Shown one piece after another: positions 1 to 8,697 of a DNA stretch of 64,000 nucleotides. The notes beneath the pieces are model-generated. The model saw nothing but the letters and a program-made list of their open reading frames with translations, was not told where the DNA came from and ran no database searches. The translations under genes were made by a program, and so were the position numbers. The DNA is from Flavobacterium salilacus subsp. salilacus (GTDB lineage: Bacteria > Bacteroidota > Bacteroidia > Flavobacteriales > Flavobacteriaceae), in contig NZ_SKBP01000007.1 of the NCBI RefSeq assembly GCF_004634195.1, forward strand, positions 62,001 through 126,000, written 5' to 3'. Positions within the stretch are counted from its first letter, which is position 1; the number at the start of each line of letters is the position of its first letter.

Positions 1-114
1 AAAAATAGAAACAGTAATTTTTTCATAACTGATAATTGATAGTAGTAAATATACAAACTCTGCTTATAAAACCTATAAAATCCGTACCTTGCCTATACAA
101 TTCTGCAATACATT

Positions 115-585
115 ATGACCGAAATAGAACGCAAGTTTTTAGTGCTAAATAACAACTACAAACAAGAGGCTTTTGCCCAAACCCGTATCAGTCAGGGCTA
201 TCTCAACTCCCACCCGGAGCGCACCGTTCGCGTTCGCATAAAAGGCGATAAGGGTTATCTTACCATAAAAGGCATGGGTAACGAGAGCGGTACTACCCGT
301 ATGGAGTGGGAAGTGGAAATCTCGGTTCTCGAAGCGCAAGAGTTGCTTACGCTTTGCGAAAAAGGAGCAATAGACAAGATGCGTTATGAAGTAAAAGCAG
401 GCAGGCATACCTTTGAAGTAGATGAGTTTTTTGGCGAAAACAGAGGACTGGTTATAGCCGAAGTAGAACTGGAAGATGAAAACGAGGCTTTTGCAAAACC
501 CGCATGGCTGGGGCAGGAGGTAACGGGCGATGAACGTTACTATAACGCCTACCTGAGCCGTAACCCCTTTACTACATGGAAATGA
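115..585 (+). CDS. CYTH domain protein (triphosphate tunnel metalloenzyme family)
   Basis: A 156-residue protein that starts with the CYTH signature MTEIERKFLV (the EXEXK-type motif). It continues with alternating charged strands (RVRIKGDKGYLTIKG, MEWEVEIS, FEVDEFFG, VIAEVELEDE) that fit the eight-stranded tunnel of this family. Known members hydrolyse inorganic triphosphate or, less often, make cAMP or thiamine triphosphate; the short single-domain form seen here is usually assigned to tripolyphosphatase-like activity, which is inference for this protein. No signal peptide, so cytosolic. Its last codons overlap the start of the next gene by about 10 bases, which suggests co-transcription with the oxidoreductase gene that follows. 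Confidence 0.9.
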   Translation: MTEIERKFLVLNNNYKQEAFAQTRISQGYLNSHPERTVRVRIKGDKGYLTIKGMGNESGTTRMEWEVEISVLEAQELLTLCEKGAIDKMRYEVKAGRHTFEVDEFFGENRGLVIAEVELEDENEAFAKPAWLGQEVTGDERYYNAYLSRNPFTTWK

Positions 586-1550
586 TGAATATGTATGATG
601 TAATAATAACAGGCGGAGGGCCTATAGGCATGGCGTGTGCCATAGCAGCACAGCAAAAAGGATTGAACTATTTGGTGCTCGAAAAAGGGGCATTGGTAAA
701 CAGCCTTTATAATTATCCGCTGTATATGACGTTTTTCTCCACTGCCGACCGTTTGGAGATTGGCAATGTGCCTTTTAGCTGTATTGCGCCCAAACCGGGC
801 AGGCAGGAGGCTTTGGAGTACTACCGTAACATTCACAGTCATTTTAAGCTGAACATACACCTGTATTAAAAGGTAAACAGCATACAGAAACAGGAAAACG
901 GGGCGTTTATAGTAACATCTGACAAGCAGAATTATACGGCTAAGAATGTAATAATTGCCACAGGTTTTTATGATATTCCCGTATATATTGATGTATCGGG
1001 CGAAAACCTGCCCAAAGTTCGCCACTACTACCGCGAGGCGCACGAGTATGCCTTTAGGAAAGTGCTGGTTATCGGGGCAAATAACTCATCGGTAGATGCT
1101 GCTTTGGAGTGCTGGCACAAAGGGGCAGAGGTAACTATGGTTATCCGAAAAGGGGAGATTAACGACCGCGTGAAGTACTGGATTAAACCCGACATTGAAA
1201 ACCGCATAGCGGAGGGGAGTATTAAGGCTTATTTCCATTCGGAAGTAACAGCAATACACGAACATTCGGCAGATATAAAAACGCCTGACGGAAATATTAC
1301 GGTTGAGAACGATTTTGTACTTGCCATGACGGGTTACCGCCCTGATATTGACTTTTTAAAACAATCAGGCGTAAATATAGCTTCGGGCATTAACCGCATC
1401 CCCGAATTTAATACTGACACTATGGAAACGAATGTGCAGGGGCTGTATCTTGCCGGAGTAGTGTGCGGCGGACTGGAAACGCACAAGTGGTTTATAGAGA
1501 ACAGCCGTGTACATGCTGATATGATTGTGGAGGATATACTTTCTAAGTAA
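576..1550 (+). pseudogene. YpdA-like (putative bacillithiol disulfide reductase) gene interrupted by one in-frame stop
   Basis: Two reading segments (576-869 and about 870-1550) lie in the same frame and together give a full-length pyridine nucleotide-disulfide oxidoreductase of about 324 residues. The first has the FAD dinucleotide fold (TGGGPIGMACAIAA) and the second the NADPH fold (VIGANNSSVDAALECW) and the C-terminal FAD contact region (GLYLAGVVCGG). The only break is a TAA at 867-869 between HLY and KVNSI; no base is gained or lost. The codon before and the sequence after stay in register, so a single substitution (for example GAA or CAA to TAA) explains it. The family is associated with bacillithiol recycling in Firmicutes and Bacteroidetes. 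Either a recent nonsense mutation or a base-call error; the rest of the gene shows no decay. Start could be the ATG at 576, 582, 585 or 591. Confidence 0.85.
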
Positions 1551-1576
1551 ACAGTTTACAGTAGCAGTTTATAGTT

Positions 1577-1812
1577 ATGGAACGCGGATGACACAGATTA
1601 GGCGGATAAAAGCGGATGTAATCAGTACTCAGTCCCAGTATTTAGTTTTCAGTTCCAGTTTGCGGTTAATGGAACGCGGATGACACAGATTGGGCGGATA
1701 CAAGCGGATATAATCAGTACTCAGTCGCAGTATTTAGTTTTCAGTAGTAGTTTCAGTTTATAGTTATGGAACGCGGATGACACAGATTGGGCGGATACAA
1801 GCGGATATAATC
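1577..1812. repeat. Three direct copies of a short interspersed repeat
   Basis: Three near-identical copies of a roughly 47-base unit beginning ATGGAACGCGGATGACACAG start at 1577, 1669 and 1766, spaced 92 and 97 bases. Each is followed by a looser run of CAGT/TTTAGT-type words (for example CAGTACTCAGT). The copies differ at only a few positions. No reading frame runs through them. This looks like intergenic repeat DNA of the kind common in flavobacterial spacers; a function is not evident. Confidence 0.85.
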
Positions 1813-1829
1813 ATTAGCAGTTTGCAGTA

Positions 1830-1946
1830 ACAGTTTATAGTACGGTGTCATTTTTAGCGTAGTGAAACAGAGCGTGGCAATCTGGAATAGATTGCTTTGT
1901 TGTGCCTCCTCGCAATGACTAATAATTCCTCCTTTGGGGGTTTGGG
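1830..1946. repeat. Intergenic repeat fragments
   Basis: Contains an inverted pair, GGCAATCTGGAATAGATTGC, followed by CCTCCTCGCAATGACT, which resembles the widespread Bacteroidetes dispersed repeat of the type 'GTCATTGCGAGGAGGC...'. It is followed by CCTCCTTTGGGGGTTTGGGG, related to the C-rich/G-rich repeats seen again near 36.2, 46.9, 47.7 and 60.6 kb. No gene is seen here. Confidence 0.6.
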
Positions 1947-1949
1947 GAC

Positions 1950-3002
1950 TTAAAACAATCGCAACTGCTCCCCTTTTGTACCGTCAAAAAGCCCGAAGTT
2001 AAGTTTGGGTAACTCTTTATCGGCAAAATACTTTTGTCGGGCTATTTTAAAGGTAGTATGTATCATATCGGCAATGTTGCCTTCGCCCACCTTGCGTTTT
2101 GCCACACTTTTTTCACCCAGCTTGCCCCCGTGCATCGATGCTATCTGGTGCAGCACCTTGTCCTGCCTGTCGGGATAGTGCTCGGCAAGCCAGTCTTTAA
2201 AAACAGGTTCTACCGTATCGTTAAGGCGCACCAGGGTATAACTACATCCTAACGCCCCTTTTTCGGCAATGGTTTTTACTATGGGCAGTATCTCCATAGT
2301 GTTGAGTCCCGGTATCATGGGTGCTGCCATAATGTGTACGGGTATGCCGTTCTCGCTAAGGGTTTCTATTGCTTTGAGTTTTGTGTTTACGGATGAGGTT
2401 CTGGGTTCCAGTTTTCGTCTCAGGTCTTCGTTTATGGTGGGTATGCTTAGCGATACGGTTACCAGGTTTTTTTCGGCAAGTTGGGCAAGTATATCAATAT
2501 CGCGGGTTACAAGTGCATTTTTGGTGAGTACGTTTACAGGATGCCTGTATTCCAAGAATACCTGTAGCAGCCTGCGGGTTATTTGCAGTTTGCGCTCTAC
2601 GGGCTGGTAGCAATCGGTATTACCCGACAGTAAAATAGATTCGGGTACGTAACCCCGTTTTTTAAAGAATTGTTCCAGCAGTTCGGGGGCATTTTTTTTG
2701 GCGAGTATTACCCGTTCAAATTCTACGCCTGCGCTGTAACCCCAGTATTCGTGCGTGGGGCGGGCATAGCAGTAGGCACAGCCATGTTCGCACCCCTGGT
2801 AGGGGTTCATGGAGTATGCCATGTGCAGGTCGGGGCTTTTTACTTTGTTTACTATGGTTTTGGGGTGTACCTCTATAACCTGTGTTTTGGCTATTTCCTC
2901 CTCATAATCATCCTGATAGATGCTTTGCTCGTAGCGGTTTTTCTCGAAATGGTTGTGTACATTGTGTACTGCTCCTTGTCCTTTTATGTTTTCCTTTTTC
3001 AT
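1950..3002 (-). CDS. PA0069-family radical SAM protein
   Basis: A 350-residue protein with a radical SAM cluster site GCEHGCAYCYAR (C-x3-C-x2-C) near residues 70-81, preceded by MAYSMNPYQG and followed by PTHEYWGYSAG. These are hallmarks of the SplB-like/PA0069 family. The fold should bind a [4Fe-4S] cluster and S-adenosylmethionine in the cytosol; no substrate is established for this family. The C-terminal third (EKSVAKRKVGEGNIADMI) is as in full-length relatives, so the gene looks intact. It stands alone, facing away from the small gene at 3126, and its 3' end abuts the repeat-filled spacer. Confidence 0.88.
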   Translation of the reverse strand: MKKENIKGQGAVHNVHNHFEKNRYEQSIYQDDYEEEIAKTQVIEVHPKTIVNKVKSPDLHMAYSMNPYQGCEHGCAYCYARPTHEYWGYSAGVEFERVILAKKNAPELLEQFFKKRGYVPESILLSGNTDCYQPVERKLQITRRLLQVFLEYRHPVNVLTKNALVTRDIDILAQLAEKNLVTVSLSIPTINEDLRRKLEPRTSSVNTKLKAIETLSENGIPVHIMAAPMIPGLNTMEILPIVKTIAEKGALGCSYTLVRLNDTVEPVFKDWLAEHYPDRQDKVLHQIASMHGGKLGEKSVAKRKVGEGNIADMIHTTFKIARQKYFADKELPKLNFGLFDGTKGEQLRLF

Positions 3003-3078
3003 AATCCTGCTCCTTTTTATGGGTGCAAGATAATTATTTATAAGAAAATAATCTTATATAAAAATGAAAATAATCAGA

Positions 3079-3106
3079 TTGCTTTTTTTACTTTTTATTA
3101 TATTTG
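3079..3106 (+). promoter_or_regulatory. Candidate promoter for the 3126 gene
   Basis: TATATTTG at 3099-3106 matches the Bacteroidetes -7 pattern TAnnTTTG. A TTG lies at 3079-3081, with 17 bases between them. The ATG of the small membrane-protein gene follows 20 bases after the -7 element. Confidence 0.5.
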
Positions 3107-3125
3107 AGCGATTAATAGCATTATT

Positions 3126-3449
3126 ATGACTACAGCCGATTTTATTATAGAGGATACTAACGTTACTGTTTATAATACTAATTTGGGAAAAGAAATAGTT
3201 GTGGTAAACGGCAAGTCTGTTTCAGAAAAATATTCCATTTTTGGTACACGCCACGAGTTTACTTTTGAAAATGATACCTATGAGGTGCTTACCTCTTTTT
3301 TGTTTTGGAATGTTATAGGTATAAAAATACAGCTTCGCAAAAACGGAAAATTAGTTGGCGAAAAAACAGAGGGGCAGAGTATGATTGCAATGGTAGTAGG
3401 TATTTTTATTATCGTGCTTATTATACATTTTCTTTTTGGCATTATATAA
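3126..3449 (+). CDS. Small protein with one C-terminal membrane helix, function unknown
   Basis: A 107-residue protein. Residues 1-85 are a soluble, strand-rich region (VVVNGKSVSEKYSIFGTRHEF, then a GIKIQLRKNGKLVGEK segment). Residues about 86-107 are a single hydrophobic helix (MVVGIFIIVLIIHFLFGII) that ends the protein, so it is probably tail-anchored with the soluble part in the cytosol. I do not recognise a named family. It has its own promoter-like sequence and is followed by a strong terminator, so it is probably monocistronic. Confidence 0.7.
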   Translation: MTTADFIIEDTNVTVYNTNLGKEIVVVNGKSVSEKYSIFGTRHEFTFENDTYEVLTSFLFWNVIGIKIQLRKNGKLVGEKTEGQSMIAMVVGIFIIVLIIHFLFGII

Positions 3450-3451
3450 AA

Positions 3452-3482
3452 AACTCCGCAAACAGGTGCGGAGCTTCTTTTG
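3452..3482 (+). terminator. Rho-independent terminator
   Basis: Stem CTCCGCA (3454-3460) with TGCGGAG (3467-3473), six-base loop, followed by CTTCTTTTGT. Preceded by an A-run, so it may also serve the convergent gene at 3507. Confidence 0.75.
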
Positions 3483-3506
3483 TAAAATGGAGTTAGTTTT
3501 TATGCT

Positions 3507-3977
3507 TTAATCAAGAACCGTAGGGTGTACAAAAATAACGTTTACCGCGCTGCGTGCCCTGCTCATAACCTCGCCACCGTTGCTCTGGTTTGAAAAGGAT
3601 GTATTTCCTTCAATGGTGCTAAAGGTTTTTCCTTGTTCTCTCCATTCTACAAATATGCCTACATGGTCATATCTTTTATCGCCGTTCCAGTCGAAAAAAA
3701 CAAGGTCGCCCGCTTGCGGGGTGTTCGTTATTTCTTTTGTTTTTTTAAAATGGGCTACGGCTGTCTGGCAGCCTGCAAATCCTTTCAGGAAACCTATTTT
3801 GGGTAGTTGCACTCCGGCTTCGGCATATACCCAACTGCAAAACATGCCGCACCACGCCACGCCGTCGAACCCAAACCACTTGCCATATTTGGTTTTGTTG
3901 CTGTTTTTGGGGCTTTCTACCGTGCCTACTTCTTTTTGGGCAACTTCTACTACTTTTTGTCCTTTACTCTGTTCCAT
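3507..3977 (-). CDS. CHAP/NlpC-P60-type amidase (TIGR02594-like)
   Basis: A 156-residue single-domain protein. The catalytic cysteine is in GVAWCGMFCSWVYAEAG (about residue 43) and the histidine in YDHVGIFVEW (about residue 109). The segment PQAGDLVFFDW between them is typical of CHAP-like peptidoglycan amidases/endopeptidases. It begins MEQSKGQKVVEVAQKEVG with no signal peptide or lipobox, which is odd for an enzyme acting on the cell wall. It might be released by lysis, exported by an unlinked route, or be a phage-lysin relative; no phage genes surround it. Single gene between two terminators. Confidence 0.82.
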   Translation of the reverse strand: MEQSKGQKVVEVAQKEVGTVESPKNSNKTKYGKWFGFDGVAWCGMFCSWVYAEAGVQLPKIGFLKGFAGCQTAVAHFKKTKEITNTPQAGDLVFFDWNGDKRYDHVGIFVEWREQGKTFSTIEGNTSFSNQSNGGEVMSRARSAVNVIFVHPTVLD

Positions 3978-4051
3978 ATTGTTTAGTTTTTAGTGGATTA
4001 AATTCATAAATCAAATATAGGAGAAAAACTTTTTCAAAATATCAAAAAATA

Positions 4052-4087
4052 AAAACCCCGACACAGTAATTTCCTGTATCGGGGTTT
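4052..4087 (-). terminator. Terminator of the efflux operon
   Basis: Inverted repeat AAACCCCGACACAG / CTGTATCGGGGTTT with one mismatch, lying just downstream (on the minus strand) of the last efflux gene. The A-run at 4045-4055 gives the U-tract. Confidence 0.75.
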
Positions 4088-4127
4088 CAAACATAAACAA
4101 AACAATTAATCCTCTAAAAAATTATCG

Positions 4128-5528
4128 TTACTGCCATCCGCCGCCAAGAGCTTTATATAAGTTGATGATGGCTTGATATTGTTGGTATTTATTATCGATA
4201 AGGCTCAGTTCGCTGTTTAGGGCGTTGTCTTTGGCGGTAAGTACCTCAAGGTAGTTTACCAAACCATAGTCCAATAATTCATCCGAATAATCGGCAGCCT
4301 TCACCAGTGCATCTACCTGCTTTTCGCGTATGGTCAGTTTTTTGGTTTCGTTGGTATAGTTGGCAAGCGCATCGCTCACCTCTTTACCTGCCGTTACCAG
4401 TGTTTGCTCAAATTGAATATAGGCTTGCTCTTGAGCCGTTTTTTGAACCTCATATTGTGTGCGTATTTGCCTGCCGTTGAATATAGGCTGTGTAAGCCCT
4501 GTAATAACGTTAGCAAAAACAGAGTTGGCACTAAACCATTCTTTAAGCTCTATACTCTGCAATCCGCCCGAAGCCGTTACCGTAAACGAGGGGTAAAAGT
4601 TGCTGCGCGCCACATTGGTAAGTTCAAAAGCATTTACCAACCCGTATTCGGCAGCCACAACATCGGGGCGATTACGTAATAACGATGCGGAGTAACCCAG
4701 TTTTATTTCGGGGTTAAGCTCTTGCTCGGCAAGCGTGGTGCGCTCTATTTCGTGCGGGGCTTCGCCAAGCAGCAGGCTCATGTAGTTTTCCATCAGTACA
4801 ATATTGTTCTTCAGGTCCTCTATAATAAGCTCTGTACTGTATTTTTGGGCTTCGGTTTGTTTTACACCCACTTCGTTTACGCTGCCTGCTTCTTTTAATG
4901 CCAGTATGGTTTCAACACTTTCATTTCGGTTGTTAAGTGTTTTTTCGGCTATTTCAAGTTGCGCATCAAGCGAAAGCAACTGGTAGTAGGTAGCGGCTAT
5001 GCTTGTTATTACCTGTGTTTTTACCGCCTGGTTTGCTGCAATAGTTTGCAGGTATGAGGCACTTGCCGCACGCTTGTTGCTGCGTATTTTACCCCAAATG
5101 TCGGCTTCCCATGACAGGCTTCCGCTTAGCTCATATTGGTCTAAGTTACTAAACAGGCTACCAAACTGGCTGTTTTTGGCAAACTCCTGGTGTGTCCAGG
5201 TACTTTTAGCCGAAAGGGTAGGGAAGTAGCCCACTTTTGCCTGCTTTAAGTAAGCATTTGCAGCGGTAATGTTTTGCAGTGCCACACGTATATCAAAGTT
5301 GCTTTGCAACCCTTTGTTGATGTGCTTTTGCAGTACAGGGTCGGTAAACATTTTTTCCCAAGTTACATCTGCCATCGAGGTACTGTCTTTCGCCATTACT
5401 TCGGTACGGTACAGGTTTTCTGCCTGTACATCGGGTCTTTTGTAGGTTTTTGCGCTAAAGCACGATTGCATGAGCAAGGCTACACCCGTTACCGCTATTA
5501 TTCTATATGTTGTTTTTACAAATTTCAT
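4128..5528 (-). CDS. Efflux outer-membrane channel lipoprotein (TolC/NodT family)
   Basis: A 466-residue protein from the start chosen at 5528, which gives a clean lipoprotein signal (MKFVKTTYRIIAVTGVALLMQSC, Cys23 as lipidation site) and lies 10 bases after the pump gene. A longer upstream reading would lack a signal at its N-terminus. It contains two outer-membrane-factor repeats with coiled-coil segments (QAKVGYFPTLSAKSTW, LRNRPDVVAAEYGLVNA, ARSNFYPSFTVTASGG). It forms the exit duct of the tripartite RND pump encoded by the same operon. Last gene of the operon, followed by a terminator. Confidence 0.93.
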   Translation of the reverse strand: MKFVKTTYRIIAVTGVALLMQSCFSAKTYKRPDVQAENLYRTEVMAKDSTSMADVTWEKMFTDPVLQKHINKGLQSNFDIRVALQNITAANAYLKQAKVGYFPTLSAKSTWTHQEFAKNSQFGSLFSNLDQYELSGSLSWEADIWGKIRSNKRAASASYLQTIAANQAVKTQVITSIAATYYQLLSLDAQLEIAEKTLNNRNESVETILALKEAGSVNEVGVKQTEAQKYSTELIIEDLKNNIVLMENYMSLLLGEAPHEIERTTLAEQELNPEIKLGYSASLLRNRPDVVAAEYGLVNAFELTNVARSNFYPSFTVTASGGLQSIELKEWFSANSVFANVITGLTQPIFNGRQIRTQYEVQKTAQEQAYIQFEQTLVTAGKEVSDALANYTNETKKLTIREKQVDALVKAADYSDELLDYGLVNYLEVLTAKDNALNSELSLIDNKYQQYQAIINLYKALGGGWQ

Positions 5529-5538
5529 ATTTCTGTTT

Positions 5539-8500
5539 TTATGCTGCCGTGTTTTCAGTTTCTTCTTCTTTACGCTTGCCTGATATTCTTTCTTGCAGCC
5601 CTTGGAATATGACAAACAGTACAGGGGTTACAAATACTCCGAACAGTGTACCGATAAGCATACCGCCTACGGCTCCCATACCGATAGAACGGTTACCCAC
5701 AGCACCTACACCTGTTGCCAGTGCCAGGGGTAATAGTCCCAGAATAAAGGCAAACGATGTCATAAGGATAGGTCGTAAACGGGCTCTTGCACCCTCTATG
5801 GCCGATTGTGCCAGGCTCATGCCGTGTCGCCTTCGCTGTATGGCAAACTCTACGATAAGTATGGCATTCTTGGCGAGGAGTCCTATAAGCATTATCAAGG
5901 CTACCTGGAAGTAAATGTTGTTTTCCAGTCCGGCAAGTTTTACAAAGCCGATAGCTCCGGCTATACCCACGGGTAATGATAGCAGTACTGCCAGCGGTAC
6001 TACATAACTCTCGTACTGCGCACTAAGCAGGAAGTACACAAATATTAAACTTAACAGGAATACGCCTGCTGCCTGGTTGCCCGCAAGGATTTCCTCACGT
6101 GTCATACCACTAAACTCGTAAGTATAGTTGTTGGGCAGGTGTTGTGCTGCAACCTCCTGTATAGCCTTAATAGCGTCGCCACTACTATAGCCCGGGTTTG
6201 CTTTACCGTTTACGTTAACGGCTTTCAGCAGGTTGAAACGTGATACTGCCTCGGGGCCGTATATTTTTTTGAAATCAACAAACTGGCTTATTGCCACCAT
6301 TTCTCCGCCTGCGTTACGCACATACACATCGTTTATAGAGCGTTCGTCAGCCCTGTTTTCAGGCTTCGCCTGTATCATTACACGGAACTGTTTACCAAAG
6401 CGGTTAAAGTCGGTAGTATATAAACCACCGTAGTAACCCTGCATGGTATTAAAGATGTCGCTTACGGATACGCCTGCATCTTTAGCCCTTTCCACATTAA
6501 TATCCATTTGATATTGCGGGAAGTTAGGGTTAAAGTTGGTAATGGCATATTGTACTTCGGGGCGTTGCGACAGCGCGGCAAGAAACTCGTTGGACACCTG
6601 GCTTACCGTAGCCCAGTCATCATCGCCTTTGTCTTCTATTTTAAATTCGAAACCGTCGGCACTACCAAAACCTTGTACGCTTGGTGGTGTAAAGAACAGC
6701 ATTCGGGAGTCTTTAAAGGCTGCCGTTCGGGCAAAAAGCTCGCCCACTATGGCATCTACCGATTGGTTGGGCTCAGTACGTTCCGACCAGTCTTTCAGCC
6801 TGATAACGGTAAAGGCATACGAACCTCCGTTGATGCGGTTCAGCAAACTGAAACCCACAATGTTCATACGGGCTTCTACCATTGGCATCGATTGTAGTAT
6901 CGAGTCAAGTTGTTTTACTGATTCTTCTGTTTTCTCTAATGTTGTTCCCGGTGGCAGGGTTATATCTGCCATAATAATACCCCTGTCTTCATTAGGTATA
7001 AACCCTGACGGTGTGGTGGTAAACAGGTAGTAGGTTATGCCTGTAAACCCGATAAGGGCAACAACGGTAATCCATTTTCTTTTTACCAATACGCCAAGTG
7101 AGCCGGTATATTTTCGGTTCATGGCATTGAAGCCGGTATTGAAGGCAGTAAAGAAACGGTCTTTTATATTTTTCTTTTTACCATGATCGTCGTCATGAGG
7201 TTTTAATAACAGGGCACAAAGCGCAGGGCTCAGTGTTAATGCATTAACTGCCGAGATAAGAATTGCAACCGCAAGGGTTAGGGCAAACTGCTGATAGAAT
7301 ACCCCCGATGGTCCTTTTAGGAAGGATACCGGTATGAATACTGCCGACATTACTAAGGTAATGGAAACAATAGCTCCTGTTATTTCGCTCATTGCCGAAA
7401 GGGTTGCTTTCTTTGCCGATTTTTCGCCCTCGTCCAGCTTGGCGTGCACTGCCTCTACAACCACAATGGCATCATCTACCACAATACCAATGGCGAGTAC
7501 CATAGCAAAGAGTGTGAGCAGGTTGATAGAGAAGCCAAAGGCATTAAGGAAGAAGAATGTACCTATAATTGCCACCGGCACTGCAATAGCGGGAATAAGG
7601 GTAGAGCGCACATCCTGAAGGAACAGGAATACTACTATAAATACCAGTATAAAGGCTTCTATTAATGTAGAGGTTACTTTATCTATAGAGGCATCCAGGA
7701 ATGTTTTGGTGTTAAACGGTATTACATATTCTATCCCTTTTGGGAATGATGGTTTAGCTTCTTCTAATATACTTATAACCTCTTCAATAATATCGTTAGC
7801 ATTAGAGCCTGATGTTTGGAAGATACCTATGGCAACACCCTCGTTGCCCATACCGTAGTTTTTTTGCCCGTAGTTAAACGCGCCAAGCTCTATGGTAGCA
7901 ACATCTTTCAGGTGCAAAAAGTTACCGTTGCCCGTAGCTTTTATTACAATATTCTCATACTCTTCTACTTGGTTAAGGCGACCTTTGTATTTTATTACAT
8001 ATTCATAAACTCCATCGGCATTTTCTCCGAATTTACCCGGGGCTGCCTCTACGTTTTGCTCTCGCAGTGCGGTTTGTATATCAGCAGGGGTAAGGTTGTA
8101 TGATGCCATTTTTTCGGGGTCTATCCATATACGCATGGAGTAGTCTTTACCACCAAATACGTTTACCTGCCCCACACCTTTTACACGCTGTAGCTTTGGG
8201 ACAAGGTTTATCTTGGCAAAGTTTTGTACAAATGTTCCGTCATACTCTTTATTGGTAGAGTACAGCGAAAGGAACATAAGGGCACTTGTTTGGGTTTTTG
8301 CGGTAGTTACTCCTGTTTGTACTACGGCTTCGGGCAGCTTGCTGGTGGCGCGTGCTACCCTGTTTTGTACGTTTACGGCAGCAATATCAGGGTTTACGCC
8401 CAGTTCGAAGAATACGTTTATAGTACCCACACCGTCATTGGATGCGGTAGAGGTCATATACGTCATTCCTTCCACCCCGTTTATCTCTTCTTCCAGCGGA

Positions 8501-8688
8501 ACAATTACGCTGTTTAGTACTGTTTCGGCATTAGCCCCGGTGTAGGTAGAGGTTACCTGTACCGTAGGCGGAGCAATTTCGGGATATTGCTCTACAGGGA
8601 GCGACATAAGCCCTAATACTCCCAATATCGTTATTAATATCGAAATAACGGTAGAGAGTACCGGTCTTTCTATAAAGGTTTTTAACAT
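5539..8688 (-). CDS. RND efflux pump inner-membrane transporter (AcrB/HAE1 family)
   Basis: A 1049-residue protein of the usual AcrB length. It has the N-terminal helix MLKTFIERPVLSTVISILI, the proton-relay aspartates in GIVVDDAIVVVEAVHAKL, the relay lysine in LIGLLAKNAILIVEFA, and duplicated porter/docking regions. It exports hydrophobic drugs or metabolites using the proton motive force, in complex with the adaptor and outer-membrane factor from neighbouring genes. The spacing to the adaptor gene is 9 bases and to the channel gene 10 bases. Substrates cannot be told from sequence. Confidence 0.96.
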   Translation of the reverse strand: MLKTFIERPVLSTVISILITILGVLGLMSLPVEQYPEIAPPTVQVTSTYTGANAETVLNSVIVPLEEEINGVEGMTYMTSTASNDGVGTINVFFELGVNPDIAAVNVQNRVARATSKLPEAVVQTGVTTAKTQTSALMFLSLYSTNKEYDGTFVQNFAKINLVPKLQRVKGVGQVNVFGGKDYSMRIWIDPEKMASYNLTPADIQTALREQNVEAAPGKFGENADGVYEYVIKYKGRLNQVEEYENIVIKATGNGNFLHLKDVATIELGAFNYGQKNYGMGNEGVAIGIFQTSGSNANDIIEEVISILEEAKPSFPKGIEYVIPFNTKTFLDASIDKVTSTLIEAFILVFIVVFLFLQDVRSTLIPAIAVPVAIIGTFFFLNAFGFSINLLTLFAMVLAIGIVVDDAIVVVEAVHAKLDEGEKSAKKATLSAMSEITGAIVSITLVMSAVFIPVSFLKGPSGVFYQQFALTLAVAILISAVNALTLSPALCALLLKPHDDDHGKKKNIKDRFFTAFNTGFNAMNRKYTGSLGVLVKRKWITVVALIGFTGITYYLFTTTPSGFIPNEDRGIIMADITLPPGTTLEKTEESVKQLDSILQSMPMVEARMNIVGFSLLNRINGGSYAFTVIRLKDWSERTEPNQSVDAIVGELFARTAAFKDSRMLFFTPPSVQGFGSADGFEFKIEDKGDDDWATVSQVSNEFLAALSQRPEVQYAITNFNPNFPQYQMDINVERAKDAGVSVSDIFNTMQGYYGGLYTTDFNRFGKQFRVMIQAKPENRADERSINDVYVRNAGGEMVAISQFVDFKKIYGPEAVSRFNLLKAVNVNGKANPGYSSGDAIKAIQEVAAQHLPNNYTYEFSGMTREEILAGNQAAGVFLLSLIFVYFLLSAQYESYVVPLAVLLSLPVGIAGAIGFVKLAGLENNIYFQVALIMLIGLLAKNAILIVEFAIQRRRHGMSLAQSAIEGARARLRPILMTSFAFILGLLPLALATGVGAVGNRSIGMGAVGGMLIGTLFGVFVTPVLFVIFQGLQERISGKRKEEETENTAA

Positions 8689-8697
8689 CTTTCAGAT

